This document shows positions 48,957 through 62,427 of a stretch of DNA of 64,000 nucleotides, piece after piece. The position numbers and the translations under genes were made by a program. The DNA is from Pohlia nutans (Eukaryota > Streptophyta > Bryopsida > Bryales > Mniaceae), in contig CM040090.1 in NCBI GenBank assembly GCA_022496805.1, positions 15,556,001 through 15,620,000 of the forward strand, in the 5' to 3' direction. Every line of letters begins with the position of its first letter. The stretch's first letter is position 1. The notes under the pieces were generated by a model. That model was not told the origin of the DNA, did no database searches, and saw nothing but the letters and a program-made list of their open reading frames with translations.

Positions 48957-51900
48957 TGAACTTGTGCAAAATAGAGACATAAGACACATCCCACCCCCAA
49001 CAATAATTCCCTTCATCAAAACATCCACAATTGAATGTAATCCAGAAAGAGACATGGACACAAACAAGTGCACCATTCAAACACAAAATGATAAAACCCA
49101 CATATATAATGACACCGGTAAATATATCACCACCATTCCAACTACAAGAATAAAATGGTTATGGCAACAATATAACAACAATAAATACAACAGCCACAGA
49201 CTAATACCTGCTATACAAACATTTGAAACAAAAGTAGTCTGGTTATACCAAAGATACGAACACAAAAACCTCAAAAAGAATACATTAAAAATACCACACC
49301 ATACCATTCCATCCAACATTCTAGACACATTAATAACAACATTTAATATAACACACTCATACTTTTCCTCACCAATTACATGTTCCATGAAATCTACCCA
49401 ATTCTTCTCAACATTCGTTTGAGACAAGATTTTTGGCTCACTAGGAACAGCCTTTCAATACAAATGGAAAGGTATCGGATATGCTCACCCAAATGACGCC
49501 GAAACAGCACAACAAGCAATACATTGAACAAGACTAGCAGCACAACAAGACCCAGAAACTGTCATCTTTCTAGCAATCCCAGACACCAACTGGTACCAAA
49601 ATCTATCATCATACAACGGACCCTTCCCGGATATGCACGCCATCATACATTTTGCCGCAGACACCATCACATATGACGAACCAACAATACCAATAGAACC
49701 CAACAAAACCCGAAACGAACCACTTGCAATGCACATATGGTGTATTCACCATCAAAACAATAACATTGGCACAATAAACCAAATAAACACCATAAACGCA
49801 ACAATTGAAAATCTACAAATTCCGCAATACCATATACAAACAGCACCACCCACACCATTAAACACAAAAGTTAACAAAAGCACAAAATGGAACAAACTAA
49901 TATATCCACCTTATAACAATTTACAAAACATGTGGGTATATCCCTTTCGAAATTTCGATATAAACACCACACTAAAATTTCTACCACAATATAGCTATTA
50001 CATAGATGGATCCTTTTTACCACCTCAAGAAGCTGATGATGGTCATTGGAAAAATGAAAAAGCTGGATATGGAATATACAACTCATCTAAACCAGATGTA
50101 CAAATATAAAAAAGATTGCCTGGACTACAAACATGCTTCAGAGCAGAATTAATGGCCATACATGAAACACTCTCAATAATCACCACTAAATACATAAATG
50201 AACCTGCACAAATTTTTACTGATTGTCTCAATTGTATACATGTTCTAAACACACAATTAAAACATCTAACCCAACAAAACAACCACGCCGATAAAACCAT
50301 ACTAGAAGAAATGGTAAAAATGTTAAAAAAACAAACACAACCAACCACAATATACAAAGTTAAAGCACACTCTAAAATTACTGTGAATGAACACGCAGAT
50401 CAACTTGCAAAAGAAGGAACCATGAAAAGAGATTATCAAAAAGCAGCAAATCCACACAAATTTGCACATATCACACCTTACTACTTCCAAAAAGACACAT
50501 AGCCAAGTCGTATCAAACGACCAGACAAAGGACCAGTTAGATGTTTCGAAGAATACATAAAGAAACATGACCGAGAAAATAACCTAGAAATACTGGCAGA
50601 AGACTTTCCCAACGTTAACAAATGGACAACAAACCCCATCATAGACAACGATATGTCCAATGACTTTTGGAATAATCCATAAATTACAGACGCACAAAAA
50701 ACAACCATACTAAAATTTAGAACCGGTCAATACATGGGTAATGCCAGAAAGCAATTAATTTTCGGCATACAAAGATTCCCCTAAAAAACATGTCCCATCT
50801 GTAATTCACAAGATGCAGATACATGGCTACATGTACTTTTACTATGCAAACAACACCACGTACACGCACCAAGAACCAAAAGACACAATAAAGCGGTATG
50901 GGAATTAAGAAAATTAATACTATCCTCAAATAAATCAAGATGCTACACTCTCATGAATGCGGGCACATTCAACAATAACCCACAAGAAAACACAGTTCCT
51001 CCATGTCTATTACCATGTACTTGTAATCAACAAAGATGTCAATGTAATGCCAAATTCAAACCAGATATATTATGCATTAAAGGCCTCCCATACCAAAGCC
51101 CACCTCCTCTAAACCCCGATGATAACCTAACCGTACAATTTATAGAATTCACATACACGAACGACAGATTTTCACTTGAAACAATTGGCAGAAGTTTTTT
51201 TAAATACCAACCTCTAATCAATAATATCATATAACAAGGTTGGAAAGTAGATCCCATCATACTCATTATAGCTGGAGCTAGAGGAACCACACACGTCCCC
51301 TCAATGAAACAACTCGAAACAAAATTTAACATTTGTGAAACCTCCATAAAACACACATTCAAAGCAATAAATACCATTGCCATACATTATGCTGGATCTA
51401 TCCTTTTACATAAAAGACGTATAGAGAATAATCAAACAATACCAACAGATGTAGTACATTAAAAGAAGGGGGGTAGTGGTGAAAACCACTGCTAGCCACT
51501 CTTTTCAAACAACTAGCTCAACTTGTCTCAGGGGATAGGACGGGCCGGTTGGTTAGTACAACTTTCCTGCCATGATAACTCACTAGCAGCACCAAGCCAT
51601 GTGTATCACACCACTGTTCAACGAGCCCAATTGATTTCGAACCCGGACCACATAATCGTGATACAACGCCCTTCACCAACCAACCAAAGAACTCATGACT
51701 TGGTGATAAAACTTTACACTAAGCATACCTTTATACAAACTAGCATCCACCTAGCATTACTTTGCTCTTTTTTTTCCTTTGTTACTGTTACTGTTACTTT
51801 GTTTTGGTTACTATAGTGTCCATCTTCGAAAGGGGAGAGTAGTATTGTTACAATGTCCCTTTGTCCGGTGGGCATCGGGTCATTGACATTACGAACGGAC

Positions 51901-51960
51901 ACTTTATTCACGCCGGCCCTTCCTATAGGGTTGGTGTTTCTATCTATCTGAACTTGTGCA
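48957..51960 (+). mobile_element. 5'-truncated LINE with methyltransferase-like, RNase H and RLE-type regions
   Basis: The insert is 48969-51948 (2980 bp) between perfect 12-bp duplications TGAACTTGTGCA (48957-48968, 51949-51960). One reading frame (48970-51462) runs without frameshift but with seven internal stops. In order: (1) about 49280-49610, a PCIF1-like pattern, THSYFSSPITC, then FGSLGTAFQYKWKGIGYAHP, then TVIFLAIPDTNWYQN; (2) 49990-50450, RNase H with all four carboxylates: YIDGSF, RAELMAI, IFTDCLN, NEHADQLAKEG; (3) 50791 onward, a CCHC knuckle CPICN...HVLLLC; (4) from about 51058, KPDILCIKG ... VQFIEFTYTND ... FKYQPLI, resembling the restriction-like endonuclease of RLE-type LINEs. 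The reverse transcriptase would lie upstream and is lost by truncation. The 3' UTR has tRNA-arm-like motifs and a structured tail ending (TCTA)n. Likely related to Dualen/RandI-type LINEs; this clade call is inference. Confidence 0.88.
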
Positions 51961-52519
<559 letters not shown>

Positions 52520-52659
52520 TTTTACACTTTGTGATTGGGATCTACGACAAGGTAGTTGAGTAAAAAAATTCCACAAGAGGAAAAACAAGGCAATAATTGG
52601 TTTTTTAGCTTGAAAGGCGGCAAAAAAGAGTTTTGGCCCCATTTTTTTACCAATCATAA

Positions 52660-52740
52660 CACTTTAAAGGGATTTGAACCTTGAACCTACCCAATGCTAA
52701 AGAAGATCCTTCAAACCGACTAGCATTCCCATGGTGGAAT
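52660..52740 (-). mobile_element. Possible tRNA-like SINE fragment, inverted
   Basis: The minus strand reads GGTTTGAAGGATCTTCTTTA, GCATTGGGTAGG and GGTTCAAGGTTCAAATCCC, similar to 18700-18810. Confidence 0.4.
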
Positions 52741-52910
52741 CCTGGAGTACTCCAACTCTTACCCATGCTCTCCCAAAGCTATTGATGTCAAAATGGGAAT
52801 TATCATGTTTATTTCAAATAACCACGAGCCAAAAAAAACACAGGCCATGCCTTGTTAACTTTGCGAGTACCTCAACTAACTCCAAACATTGGCTATTCAA
52901 AGATCATGAG

Positions 52911-52944
<34 letters not shown>

Positions 52945-54716
52945 AAGTTGATTAAATGTAGACTAGTTAAAGTAGGAAAAGCCTATTCAAACTTTAGTGA
53001 AGCTACACTTCAAACTTCAATAATTCATAACTTATTCGTAGAGTAATAGTTTGTATTTTAGTGTATTGCAAACTTTTGAAAATGGAGACAAGACTTACAA
53101 TTTTTTCGGCATAAATTAATTCAAAATATCAAAATTGAAAATCTTGAAAATTATCTTTTAGAACAAAGTTTTTATACATGGTTGAAAAAGATAATTTGAA
53201 AAATATTCATAGTGCTGAAATTAAAAAATCCAAAAATAAACATAATTTGACACACTAACATTGAATTAACTATCAATTTACAAAAATTAGTATATACCTT
53301 TAGCACCGAAGTCATCGAAAGGAAAAAATAACCTTAAATGCTATAAGGATGGGCTAATCACTACCGTAACTAGGTAGCGGTTCTAGCACTTGACCGCCGA
53401 ATAATTATTAAAATTGCAAAAAAAATTTGGTACGTTGTTAAAGATAGTGGATGTTCTCAAATATTATAATTTTTCTTACAAATAAAATCCTATATTTTTA
53501 GAGCCTATTTTTTAAGTTATTTTTGTGTTGAAATTGCCACCTAGTTACGAAATATTTATCAAGTACTAATAGAACATATGACCATTCAAGATACAACCTA
53601 AATCCTTTTATATCACCCCTTTAGTAACCAATGTACAAACTTATCACGTGGAAAGTATCCAATCACATGTCTATATAATAAAAAATACTAGAATATGATA
53701 TTTGGAGAGTGTGATAATAATGAGTTTTTCAACCAAACAAAATTTCAACAATATTGTAAGGAAGATATCATCCAAAGGTCAAATCCATCTATATTGTTAA
53801 ATGAACAATGTCACAAATTCATCCAAATTGATAGTCACGGTCTCATTCATATCCATACATTTTCAATTGGTAAAAAATCGTAATTGTTATAATTTTTTGA
53901 AGTGAATGCTAAGGAAATTCATATCAATTACAATATATATTCAATTACACCAAAAATTCTACGATGGTTGTAAATCACAATGAAGATCATCATGGTGGAA
54001 CTTCTTTTACCATGATTGTAAAATTAGAAAAAATAACCATCCTATGGTAATGGATATTCAACTTGTGATCGTAACAAGAAAAATTCAAACTTAAAAAATT
54101 TCAAAAAATCAAGAAACTAGATTTGGTAAAATTTATATTCCTAGTTATGCTCAAATTCAAAACACATCATTTTAATGGTTTAAATCGAGTTTTAGTAATG
54201 AGATTCTCAAAATTTTAAATAAACTACACCACGGTGCATTTTTATTACTCAATTGGCAATTGAGACCCAATATTGACACCTTGTACAAGCAAAAGCTATC
54301 AATATAGACAACAACTACACGTTTCATCCACAAAATGAATGAAAATTTGATGAAAAATGGTTCCCAAAGCACTTTCTGCTCCTTTTTATTTATCCATCAA
54401 GCACTTAGTGTCCCTATCAATGTTCCAAGGTTAAAGTAATGCAAAGTAGAGAAAAAATCAATCCAAGCACGGATTTATTGCATTGCAATGGGCTTTGTTC
54501 TACAATACACTAAAATCACTATATATTGTAGGTTCGTGAATGGCACGAGTACATTCATCCATTTGGACAAATTCTCATCAATTTGAACACAATTTCATTC
54601 ATTTCAACAATTTTTCATCAAAATTGAATGTATTTTACGACAATAACTTGGGAAAATAATTATTGGTAAAGCCTTTTGTAAATAGCGTGGGCCACAATAT
54701 ATGATTCCAATGTAGT
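52741..54716. other. Intergenic, nothing recognised
   Basis: Poly-A run at about 52912-52938. AT-rich; no gene supported. Confidence 0.5.
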
Positions 54717-54963
54717 TACAGTCCTCCCTCGATAAATGCTACACTTATAAATGTTAACTCATTATATCTGTTAACAAAATCGTACTCCCCTCATATTGCT
54801 AACTAGAATATTAACTATGTTAAACGTTAACAAAAATATACTCCCCTCTTCGTTTATTTGCCACTTATAAATGTTAACCTACAAAATACATTCAATATTG
54901 TGTGATGACATCCATAATTGTGATCAAATTATTCATCTGGACTATATTGTGGAGGGTACTGTA
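54717..54963. mobile_element. pogo-like (Tc1/mariner) MITE
   Basis: Element 54719-54961 starts CAGTCCTCCCTCGATAAATG and ends with the partial inverse ATATTGTGGAGGGTACTG, flanked by TA on both sides. CAGT...CTCGATAA ends and a TA target resemble plant pogo-like elements. Internal ATAAATGTTAAC blocks repeat. Confidence 0.55.
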
Positions 54964-55321
54964 TGTGAATTTATAATTGTTAAGCATTCAAAAAGCTCCC
55001 TTTATAACTGTTATAATGTTAACTCACTATAACTTAAATGTTAGGAAATTTTTACTCTAGAGCCTAAAGGCTGGGTCCACATTTCGTAGGGGACGGTTCA
55101 AAGCGTGGTTACGTTAACCGTGGTTAGGTTAGGGCAATCACGGTTGGTCACCGCGATGGTACCAGAAGAGGGAAGAGACGCAGACAACAACAACAACAAC
55201 GAGGCCAAAGAAGTGTGAGACGTTTTTTTTTTTTGTTGCCGCAGATTGTTTGTTTGTTTTCTCTCTTGCGCTTTGTGATCTGCTACCAATTTTTTTCGTT
55301 CTGGCAGGATCGGTGGCCACA
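54964..55321 (+). promoter_or_regulatory. RAD23 upstream region
   Basis: Immediate upstream region and likely 5' UTR, with CAACAACAACAACAACGAGG and a T-run before the ATG. Core promoter elements cannot be assigned with confidence. Confidence 0.4.
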
Positions 55322-58300
55322 ATGAAGATCTCCGTGAAAACTTTGAAAGGAAACCATTTCGACCTGGACGTCACGCCCTCGGAGACGGTACACACTCCTG
55401 TTCGCTCCCTCCTCGCATTTTCGTAGGGTTTCGATTCGGGCCATCTGACGTTATTGATCACGAGATCGGCGAGCTGAGTTTTTTTTTTTTTTTTTTTTTT
55501 TCATTTTCGTTCCGATTGGCCATGTCGGTAGCTAATGTGTTTTTCCCGGAAGTTCTCAAATTAGAGAAACCTAAAATCAAGAGTCAGGTGGAGCGGCTTC
55601 TTGATTTTAGGTTTTGGTTCGCAGTATCTTGAAAGTAATTTTTGTAATCTTTTTGAGAGTATTGGCGTGTTCATGCCGTAGGGATTAGCTCTATGATCAT
55701 GTTTTCCCGATTTTGAGCAATGGCGTGTCAGTAGTAGTTATGTACTTTTTTTGATGTATTTCTAATTGGCGGCAGAGCCAATTAGGAATACGTGACACGG
55801 CATTGGTTCACCAAGTGCAGAGGAGTAGGTCACAATTGCTGACGTATATGCGTTATTTTGCTCCTTACAGGTCGTGAACGTCAAGAGGCGAATAGAGGAT
55901 ACACAAGGAAAAGAATCGTATCCTTGTGCACAGCAGCTGCTTATATATCAGGGGAAGGTTCTGAAGGATGACACCACGATGGAGGATAACAAGGTCTTAG
56001 AGAATGGTTTTCTTGTTGTAATGTTGACAAAGGTATTTTACATTGCTCCGTGGAGGTTGTTTCATTACGATCTGATTAACTTAATGAAGAGCGATTTTTT
56101 ATTATGAGGAGAAGGTTAGGGGGAAACTTGATACGATAATATTTAGAAGACCTAGTAGTTTCCGTCATGTTTTTTTTTCTTCGGGGTACATGACTACCAG
56201 TGTGTATTGTCAATGTATGTCACAAGTAAGTTTCCTAACGGGACACATAATGGCAGGCTAAAGCTGGAGTTGCTGGTGCTCCACCCTCTGCTTCAGGATC
56301 TACTCAGGTTATTTCCCTTTTCTTGTGCTTTTGGAGGTTTAACTGGAAACAAGTCTTTGAAGCAGGGTTGTGTAAGTATCAATGTTGGTTCATGCATGTT
56401 AGACGACGTTTTTTGGAGTATTGTGATTCGAGGATAAACGACTACATCCTACAGTCATAATACTAAGGAGATGTTTCCTGGAACAGGCACCTGTGGCTGC
56501 TGCATCATTTCCAGCACCTGCACAAACTCCTGCAGCTCCTGCACCCCCGGCTACCCATGTACCTGCTAGGTGAAGTGCTTTTTTTTGCTGTTACAGGGCC
56601 ATTTAATCATCGCTAATCTGTACTTTATCCCGAGACATGGTTCAGAGTTAACTTGGTTGGATTTTGTCAGCTATACTGTAATTTATTGTCTCTGCCCCAC
56701 CAGGGGAGAGACTACGAAAACGCTTTGTTTTTAAGGAGTTACATGGGTGAACAATACAAACCAGGTGTAAAAGTAAATCTAGGGTAAATAAAAAGGCAGA
56801 GACTACGTGACTAGCCGCTTGTTCTAATGTCGAAAGCTTTTTCTCTTGGTCAGCGGGGGTGACCTTGAATTATGCAGCACATCAGACTGAGGTCTATCAA
56901 TTAATATATGCACATCATATTTCGTAGTTGAAAATTGCAGGTTTGTGAAGAACGTGGGTTTCTGACTTCTGGTGCTTGTTTAAGGGATGTGCACATGACA
57001 AGTAGTGCATGTGAATTGATGTTTTGTTATCCTTGATCACTAACTGGCTTATCTTGCTATGCAGTACACCAGCACCAACTGCTACTGCCGTGCTACCACC
57101 AGGGTAAGGTCTTACTCAAATATTCTCGTGCTTGGGGAAAGGAAGTTTTTTAGCTTCTTCTCGTTTTACTTCTCGATGTCCTCCATATTTCATTTCTGGG
57201 ACTAAAGATGCATTTTGTTTTTCTTCAGAGCTACATATGGGCAGGCTGCCTCAACTCTAGTTGCTGGGAGCACGTTGGAAACCACGGTGCAACAAATTAT
57301 AGACATGGGTGATGGAAATTGGGATCGTGAAATCGTTGTGCGTGCACTACGTGCGGCCTTCAACAATCCAGAGCGGGCTGTGGAATATTTGTATTCTGTA
57401 AGTGATTATTGTGAAGTCGATTGTGTTTGACAGATAGAGAAGCAAATTTTTTAGCTTCAGTAATTATTGCATATCACTCCAGCTTCGTTTTCCACAAATT
57501 CTGCTCCTTTCCATGTTGTGTCAGCCGTTATCCTCCTGATTTGAGAAGTTGGGCGGGGTGTCCTTCTGGTTGTTCCTATATTACTGTTGTATCCTCACTA
57601 CTCTAATGTATGCAGGGCATTCCAGAGGCAGCTGAGCTGGCACCACCTGTAGCCCGTCCACCCACATTATTCCCTGCGGGAGCTCCAGGCACAGCTCCTG
57701 CTGTACCGGCTCAAGGAGCAGTTCCTGCTGGAGGGCCAAATGCAGCACCTCTAGATCTTTTCCCTCAGGTTGGACAGTACTACATGGTCATAGATCTGAA
57801 TGTTATTGTTCTTTTCTATGGTGATACTGATACCTTCACACACATGGCCACTTATAATTTTGAAGTGTTCTGCTTTTGCAGGGTATACCCGCTTTGGGTG
57901 GCGGTGGTCCAGGAGCTTTGGACTTTTTGAGAAACAATCCCCAGGTCCTCCATCCTTCAGTTTGATGAATTTGTTCCGATCTTTGATTAGATTGAGAACT
58001 TCTTCAGACCTACTCTAGAAATATGTGATGTGTGGAGTAGTTTTTTCACCTCAATTATTGCAGTGCGTCTCTTCTCTCTTGCTTGCTTCAGCTGATTAGT
58101 GATACCTGGCAGTTTCAAGCTTTGAGGACGATGGTTCAAGCCAATCCCCAAATTCTGCAGGTATATTTTCACGCTTGACTACTCGCTGAGTAGATTCTTG
58201 TTATGAGTTTTGAAAGCTAATCGTCCTCTTGCTTTAGTTGCATTTTTTGGTCCCCAGATTACTTACTTCCAGTTGGTTGGTGCATGCCAATCATAGCCAA

Positions 58301-59114
58301 TGTTGAGCGAATTGGGTAAACAAAATCCTGCTCTTCTGCGCCTTATCAATGACAACCAAGCTGAATTCCTCCGTCTGATCAACGAGGCTGGCGGTGAAGG
58401 TGCTGAAGGGTAAGTTGTCCTTTTCTCTGCATTTTCTTCATTTTCTGAATTCCCTTCCATTCTGTATTCTGTGTTTGAGAGCACATGCTGTGTGCAAATG
58501 ATCCTGTCCTGCTTTGCTATTTAGCGATAAGGATTTTAAAATGTTTCAGAACAATCTGCTGTTGATCCAACTTTAATGACGTACATCGTTTGTACTGATG
58601 AAATATTTTGTCCTCTTTTACGGATCGAAAAATTTATTATGGAAACTGTTCTGCTTGTTCCTTGGCGCTAAGTAAATATTGTTTGAACTGCAGGGATGTT
58701 CTTGGCCAACTTGCAGGGGCTGCACCACATTCCATAAATGTCACACCAGAGGAGAAGGAAGCTATTGATCGGGTTAGTGTTGCTGCTCTTACAAGCTGTA
58801 TTATTTTGAGGCCCTATCTATGTAGTTTTTGAGGATTTGGTCATTGCTCGTTTGCCTTTTCGGAAACGATCTGTCGGTACTTAGCCAATGTTTTGTAAAT
58901 AGTCACTTTAATGTATTCTGTGGCCTGTCTGTCTCTTTAGGCTATTGATTTTACCTTTCACCTGGTGACCCAATTGTTTCGTATTGTGCAGTTGGAAGGT
59001 ATGGGATTCGAAAGAGCATTAGTGATAGAGGCGTTCTTAGCATGCGACAAGAATGAGCAGTTGGCGGCAAACTATCTGTTGGAGAATGCTGGTGACGACG
59101 ACGATGCACTATGA
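55322..59114 (+). CDS. RAD23: RAD23 ubiquitin receptor
   Basis: Twelve exons: 55322-55387, 55871-56032, 56257-56307, 56487-56569, 57065-57103, 57229-57397, 57616-57768, 57882-57944, 58113-58160, 58297-58409, 58694-58772, 58992-59114. All are GT-AG and in phase, giving 382 aa. Domains: ubiquitin-like 1-76 ([15 protein letters not shown] ... LVVMLTK), an Ala/Pro-rich linker 77-133, UBA1 about 146-190 ([14 protein letters not shown] ... RAVEYLYS), XPC/RAD4-binding STI1-like about 248-310 ([19 protein letters not shown]), UBA2 about 337-378 ([19 protein letters not shown]) and an acidic tail DDDDAL. RAD23 carries polyubiquitinated proteins to the proteasome through its UBL and UBAs and binds XPC/RAD4 in nucleotide excision repair. 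For exon 9 the acceptor giving NNPQ-FQALR is chosen because it matches family spacing; an AG 21 nt upstream would add seven residues in frame. Found in nucleus and cytosol in plants. Confidence 0.96.
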
Positions 59115-60192
59115 TGATGATCCATTCATGAGCGTCTGGTTTTTCAACTTATTTTTGGAGATGATTGTAGCTTGAGCTTTACCATAGCTGTAATTGCGAA
59201 TATGTCCATGTTCATCCTAGAGCCCTGTTTCAGCTTCAACCAAGATGATTGCGTTTGATATTTGTAATGAGGAACATACATACATGACTACTTGTAATCT
59301 GGTCTCTGCCAAGAGTATCCTAATTGCAGTTTTGCTCTCTCTGCATGCTCAAAGTATCCGAGACCTGAATTTTCCATAAGCGGATCAATAACGAGGAATC
59401 GCGGTTTTGAATCGTTGGACAGTTTCTGTCACCGATAATCGTGCTGTGGCATGGATAATTTCACTGGACTGAAAATTGTTTTATTTTATTTTCCACAGAT
59501 GAAATCAGAAGTACTCTTTTCATTCAAAAAAATTCAGTTATTTTTACATTATGTTTTTGGGTTAAATGGTAAATGATATGAACTCTTTATGCTTCTTATT
59601 TCTACAAAAAATCACAACTAAACATGTAAAACACATGCATAACATGCAAAACATGTTTTTTTTTTGAAACTCCATGCAAACCCTTAAGTGCCCAAGGAGC
59701 CCCGTGGGGCAAACGCTGATTTTTACCTCGTTAGTTGAGTTCATTTGAAAATGAACTCAAATAAGAAAGTGTAGGAGCTATCTTCTACTTTCTAGACCAA
59801 TTTATGGTTCTTTAAAAATTGTTAATATTGTGTTTTTTACAGCACTTTAAAGCTCAAAACCCTAAAACTTCAATATACATTGTAGAATTTTTTTTAAAAT
59901 TGAATTTCTTTTTATGTAAGCTTGAAAAGTATTCCACCACCTTGTTACTCATCATTATTATTTACATTTTTTCTTGAAAAAACATACTATTTTAGGCATT
60001 TATGTAATTGATATGACTTAAAAGAGATTTTTTTTTGAGAAATCTTATAAACCTCATTTTTATTTCAATAATTATGAAAAAAATCAATGAAAATCGTTTT
60101 AACAATAAATTAAATGAGAAAAATACCGTATTTTTGTAACACATTTTAAAATGTGAGAAATTGATGAGGTTTGATTGGGAAAGACCTTGACT
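59115..60192. other. Downstream flank of RAD23
   Basis: 3' UTR then AT-rich sequence without recognised features. Confidence 0.5.
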
Positions 60193-61541
60193 TTAATCCT
60201 TTGATGGGCTTGCGTCCACATAGTGGACGATGAACAAATTCAGATTATTCTCTTGGCTACATATGTAAACAGTTTTCATCCATTCAAAATTTCCTTGGTT
60301 CTTGTGCTACTTGACTATCATTTGTACGGCATGGTTCTTCAAAATAAGATATTGTGATTTTTTTGTAAATAATAGGATTGGCTTATGTCAAGTTCAATTT
60401 TTAGTTCAGAAAGTGAGACTTTAACCCTTTAGTGCCCAGCTGACCACATTATGGTCACTACAACGTCCGAAATGCAAATAGCAAAGAATCCGTGAAGAAT
60501 TGGAACTTCAGTTTTGAAGTTTAGATTTGCCCACATACATTACGCACCTTCCAGAAGAAAGAATTTTCAATTTGGAATCGTACAACTATCAAAATACCTA
60601 TCAACAGAACGTGAAAATACTGCAAATACTTGAAAATACAGTAAATACTTACAAATACAACATATGTATTGTGAAGTATTTCTTGTGTTTGGAAGTTTGT
60701 TATCTTGTTTTATTTTTTGGGATTGTGTTCTCTTCTTCATCTTCTATTAGTGTGTGTAATCTGATCTTGACTAATGTACCCACTCCTGTCAATTTTCAAC
60801 GTATAAAATTTTGTCCTAAACCGTACATGGAGAAGTCACTTTCACTTATAAATCTCACAATAATTATGTGTGAGTCTATTTTTGATATGAAAGATTGCAA
60901 CGGAGAGGTGTTGACATAGGGCATAGCTGAACTTCTTTGCTTTTGTTTTTGAAAATTTACCTCAAATTCTATTTAACTTTGAAGTCACACACCCTCCAAA
61001 ATCTCGTTTTTGAGCGTGCATTATATAGTTCAAATACATACTATAATCTTCCGATCCCACCATCGGATGATTCTCAAATTTTGATAAAAGGTGTGCTCTC
61101 GAGTTGAGAATAGAATTGTACAGTTACTTTCTAATTTAACCCATTCTATTTTTGGTAGTCTCAACCACAGTGGAAAAATCTACTGAAATCCAGGGCTCTG
61201 AGCTACAATACCCTGGGCACTAAAGGGTTAAACATGGTTATCTAAAGTAAGTAGAATCAAATAATGGAAATCATACCATCTTGTAGTGCATGTTATTCCA
61301 AATTCATTACAACAATTTTTTTAAAATTGGGTTAAGTTGGGATTTTTGATTGAATTTCAAAAGAAAATCTTGAAATTTTAGTTACAATTTATTAATAAAA
61401 AATATGATAAATCCAACCGTATAGATGAGTGATCTTCACATTGACATCTACACTTTGTACATCAACTCCATTTTGTTATTCATCAAACATTTCATAAAAA
61501 ATCTTTGAAAATGGTGTTGGATTGGGACGTTAAAGGGTTAA
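60193..61541. mobile_element. piggyBac-like element, family B, carrying family G
   Basis: Left end TTAATCCTTTGATGGGC (one base off TTAACCC); hairpin CGTCCA-CATAG-TGGACG at 60213-60229; right end GGGACGTTAAAGGGTTAA. Interrupted at an internal TTAA (GAGACT-TTAA) by the family G element. Colinear with 3376-3922 and 31390-32488 after removal of inserts. Confidence 0.85.
60421..61231 (+). mobile_element. piggyBac-like element, family G, copy 2
   Basis: 811 bp from TTAACCCTTTAGTGCCCAG to CTGGGCACTAAAGGGTTAA. It holds the 130-codon open frame at 60527-60919, about 96% identical in protein to the frame of copy 1. Hairpin TGACCA-CATTA-TGGTCA at 60441-60457. It sits in a TTAA of the family B element; the empty site is visible at 31617 (GAGACCTTAAACATG). 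Confidence 0.9.
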
Positions 61542-62427
61542 TCCTTGAAGGACCAACCGTCCATTTTTTTAACAAAGTACAGATTTCATTCACGCTTTTT
61601 CAACGGTCATGCACTTTTTGCAAGGAAAATAATACTACAAAATTCTATAGCAAGATAGCTTCATTCATGTGCGACCCGATTAGAAAGGTGATGATTTGCA
61701 AAAAAATTATGCCTCATTTCATGTTGCAGTGATTCATCAAAAACTTCAAAGGTTTTAGTTTAACTAAAGTAGGTGTGCCAAATTCCGTGCGGTTCCTTAA
61801 ACTGCTCACTACACCTATCCAAGGAGGAGGTACATTATAGCTTCCAACCTTAAATTTCTATGTAATCATGGTGTACATTTTAGGGTGAGTGGTTTTGGGT
61901 ACACCTATGAGTTCCCCTTCCAAAATTCATAACTAATTCAATATTAAACCAAAATTAATTATTCCAATTGGTCGAATTTCCTAAATACTTTGCACATCTT
62001 CCAAGATTGATTCCGTTAATAACTCCCCCCAATGAACCTGCCAATCTGAAATTTGAGCGGTTTTTGAGCCACCTACCTTATGCTCTTGAAAAAGTAAACT
62101 CATAAAATTAAGCAACCAAAAAATCTCCAAAAATCACTACTTTTAGTGTATTACATTTCAATCCATCACAACAAATTTCATTCACAAATCGTCAATATGT
62201 TATTCATAATTGAAGTACAAAATATTTTTGAATTTCAAGTTTCAAATTTTTTACAAAGATACTGGTGATAGTAATCGCAGATCTAATCATATGGATAGAA
62301 TCTAAAATTTATAATGTACAACTTTTATTCATACATCAAGTTCAAAATATCCCTCTTGGTTGCATTTTATAATGCATCTTTGCAAAACTGCTAATTTTGG
62401 AGAGGAGTGAAGACGTTTAGGGGTTAA
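61538..62427. mobile_element. piggyBac-like element, family H
   Basis: 890 bp, sharing its left TTAA with the family B element and its right TTAA with the next one. Left end TTAATCCTTGAAGGACC, right end GACGTTTAGGGGTTAA. A decayed inverted piece lies at 38440-38790. Confidence 0.7.
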
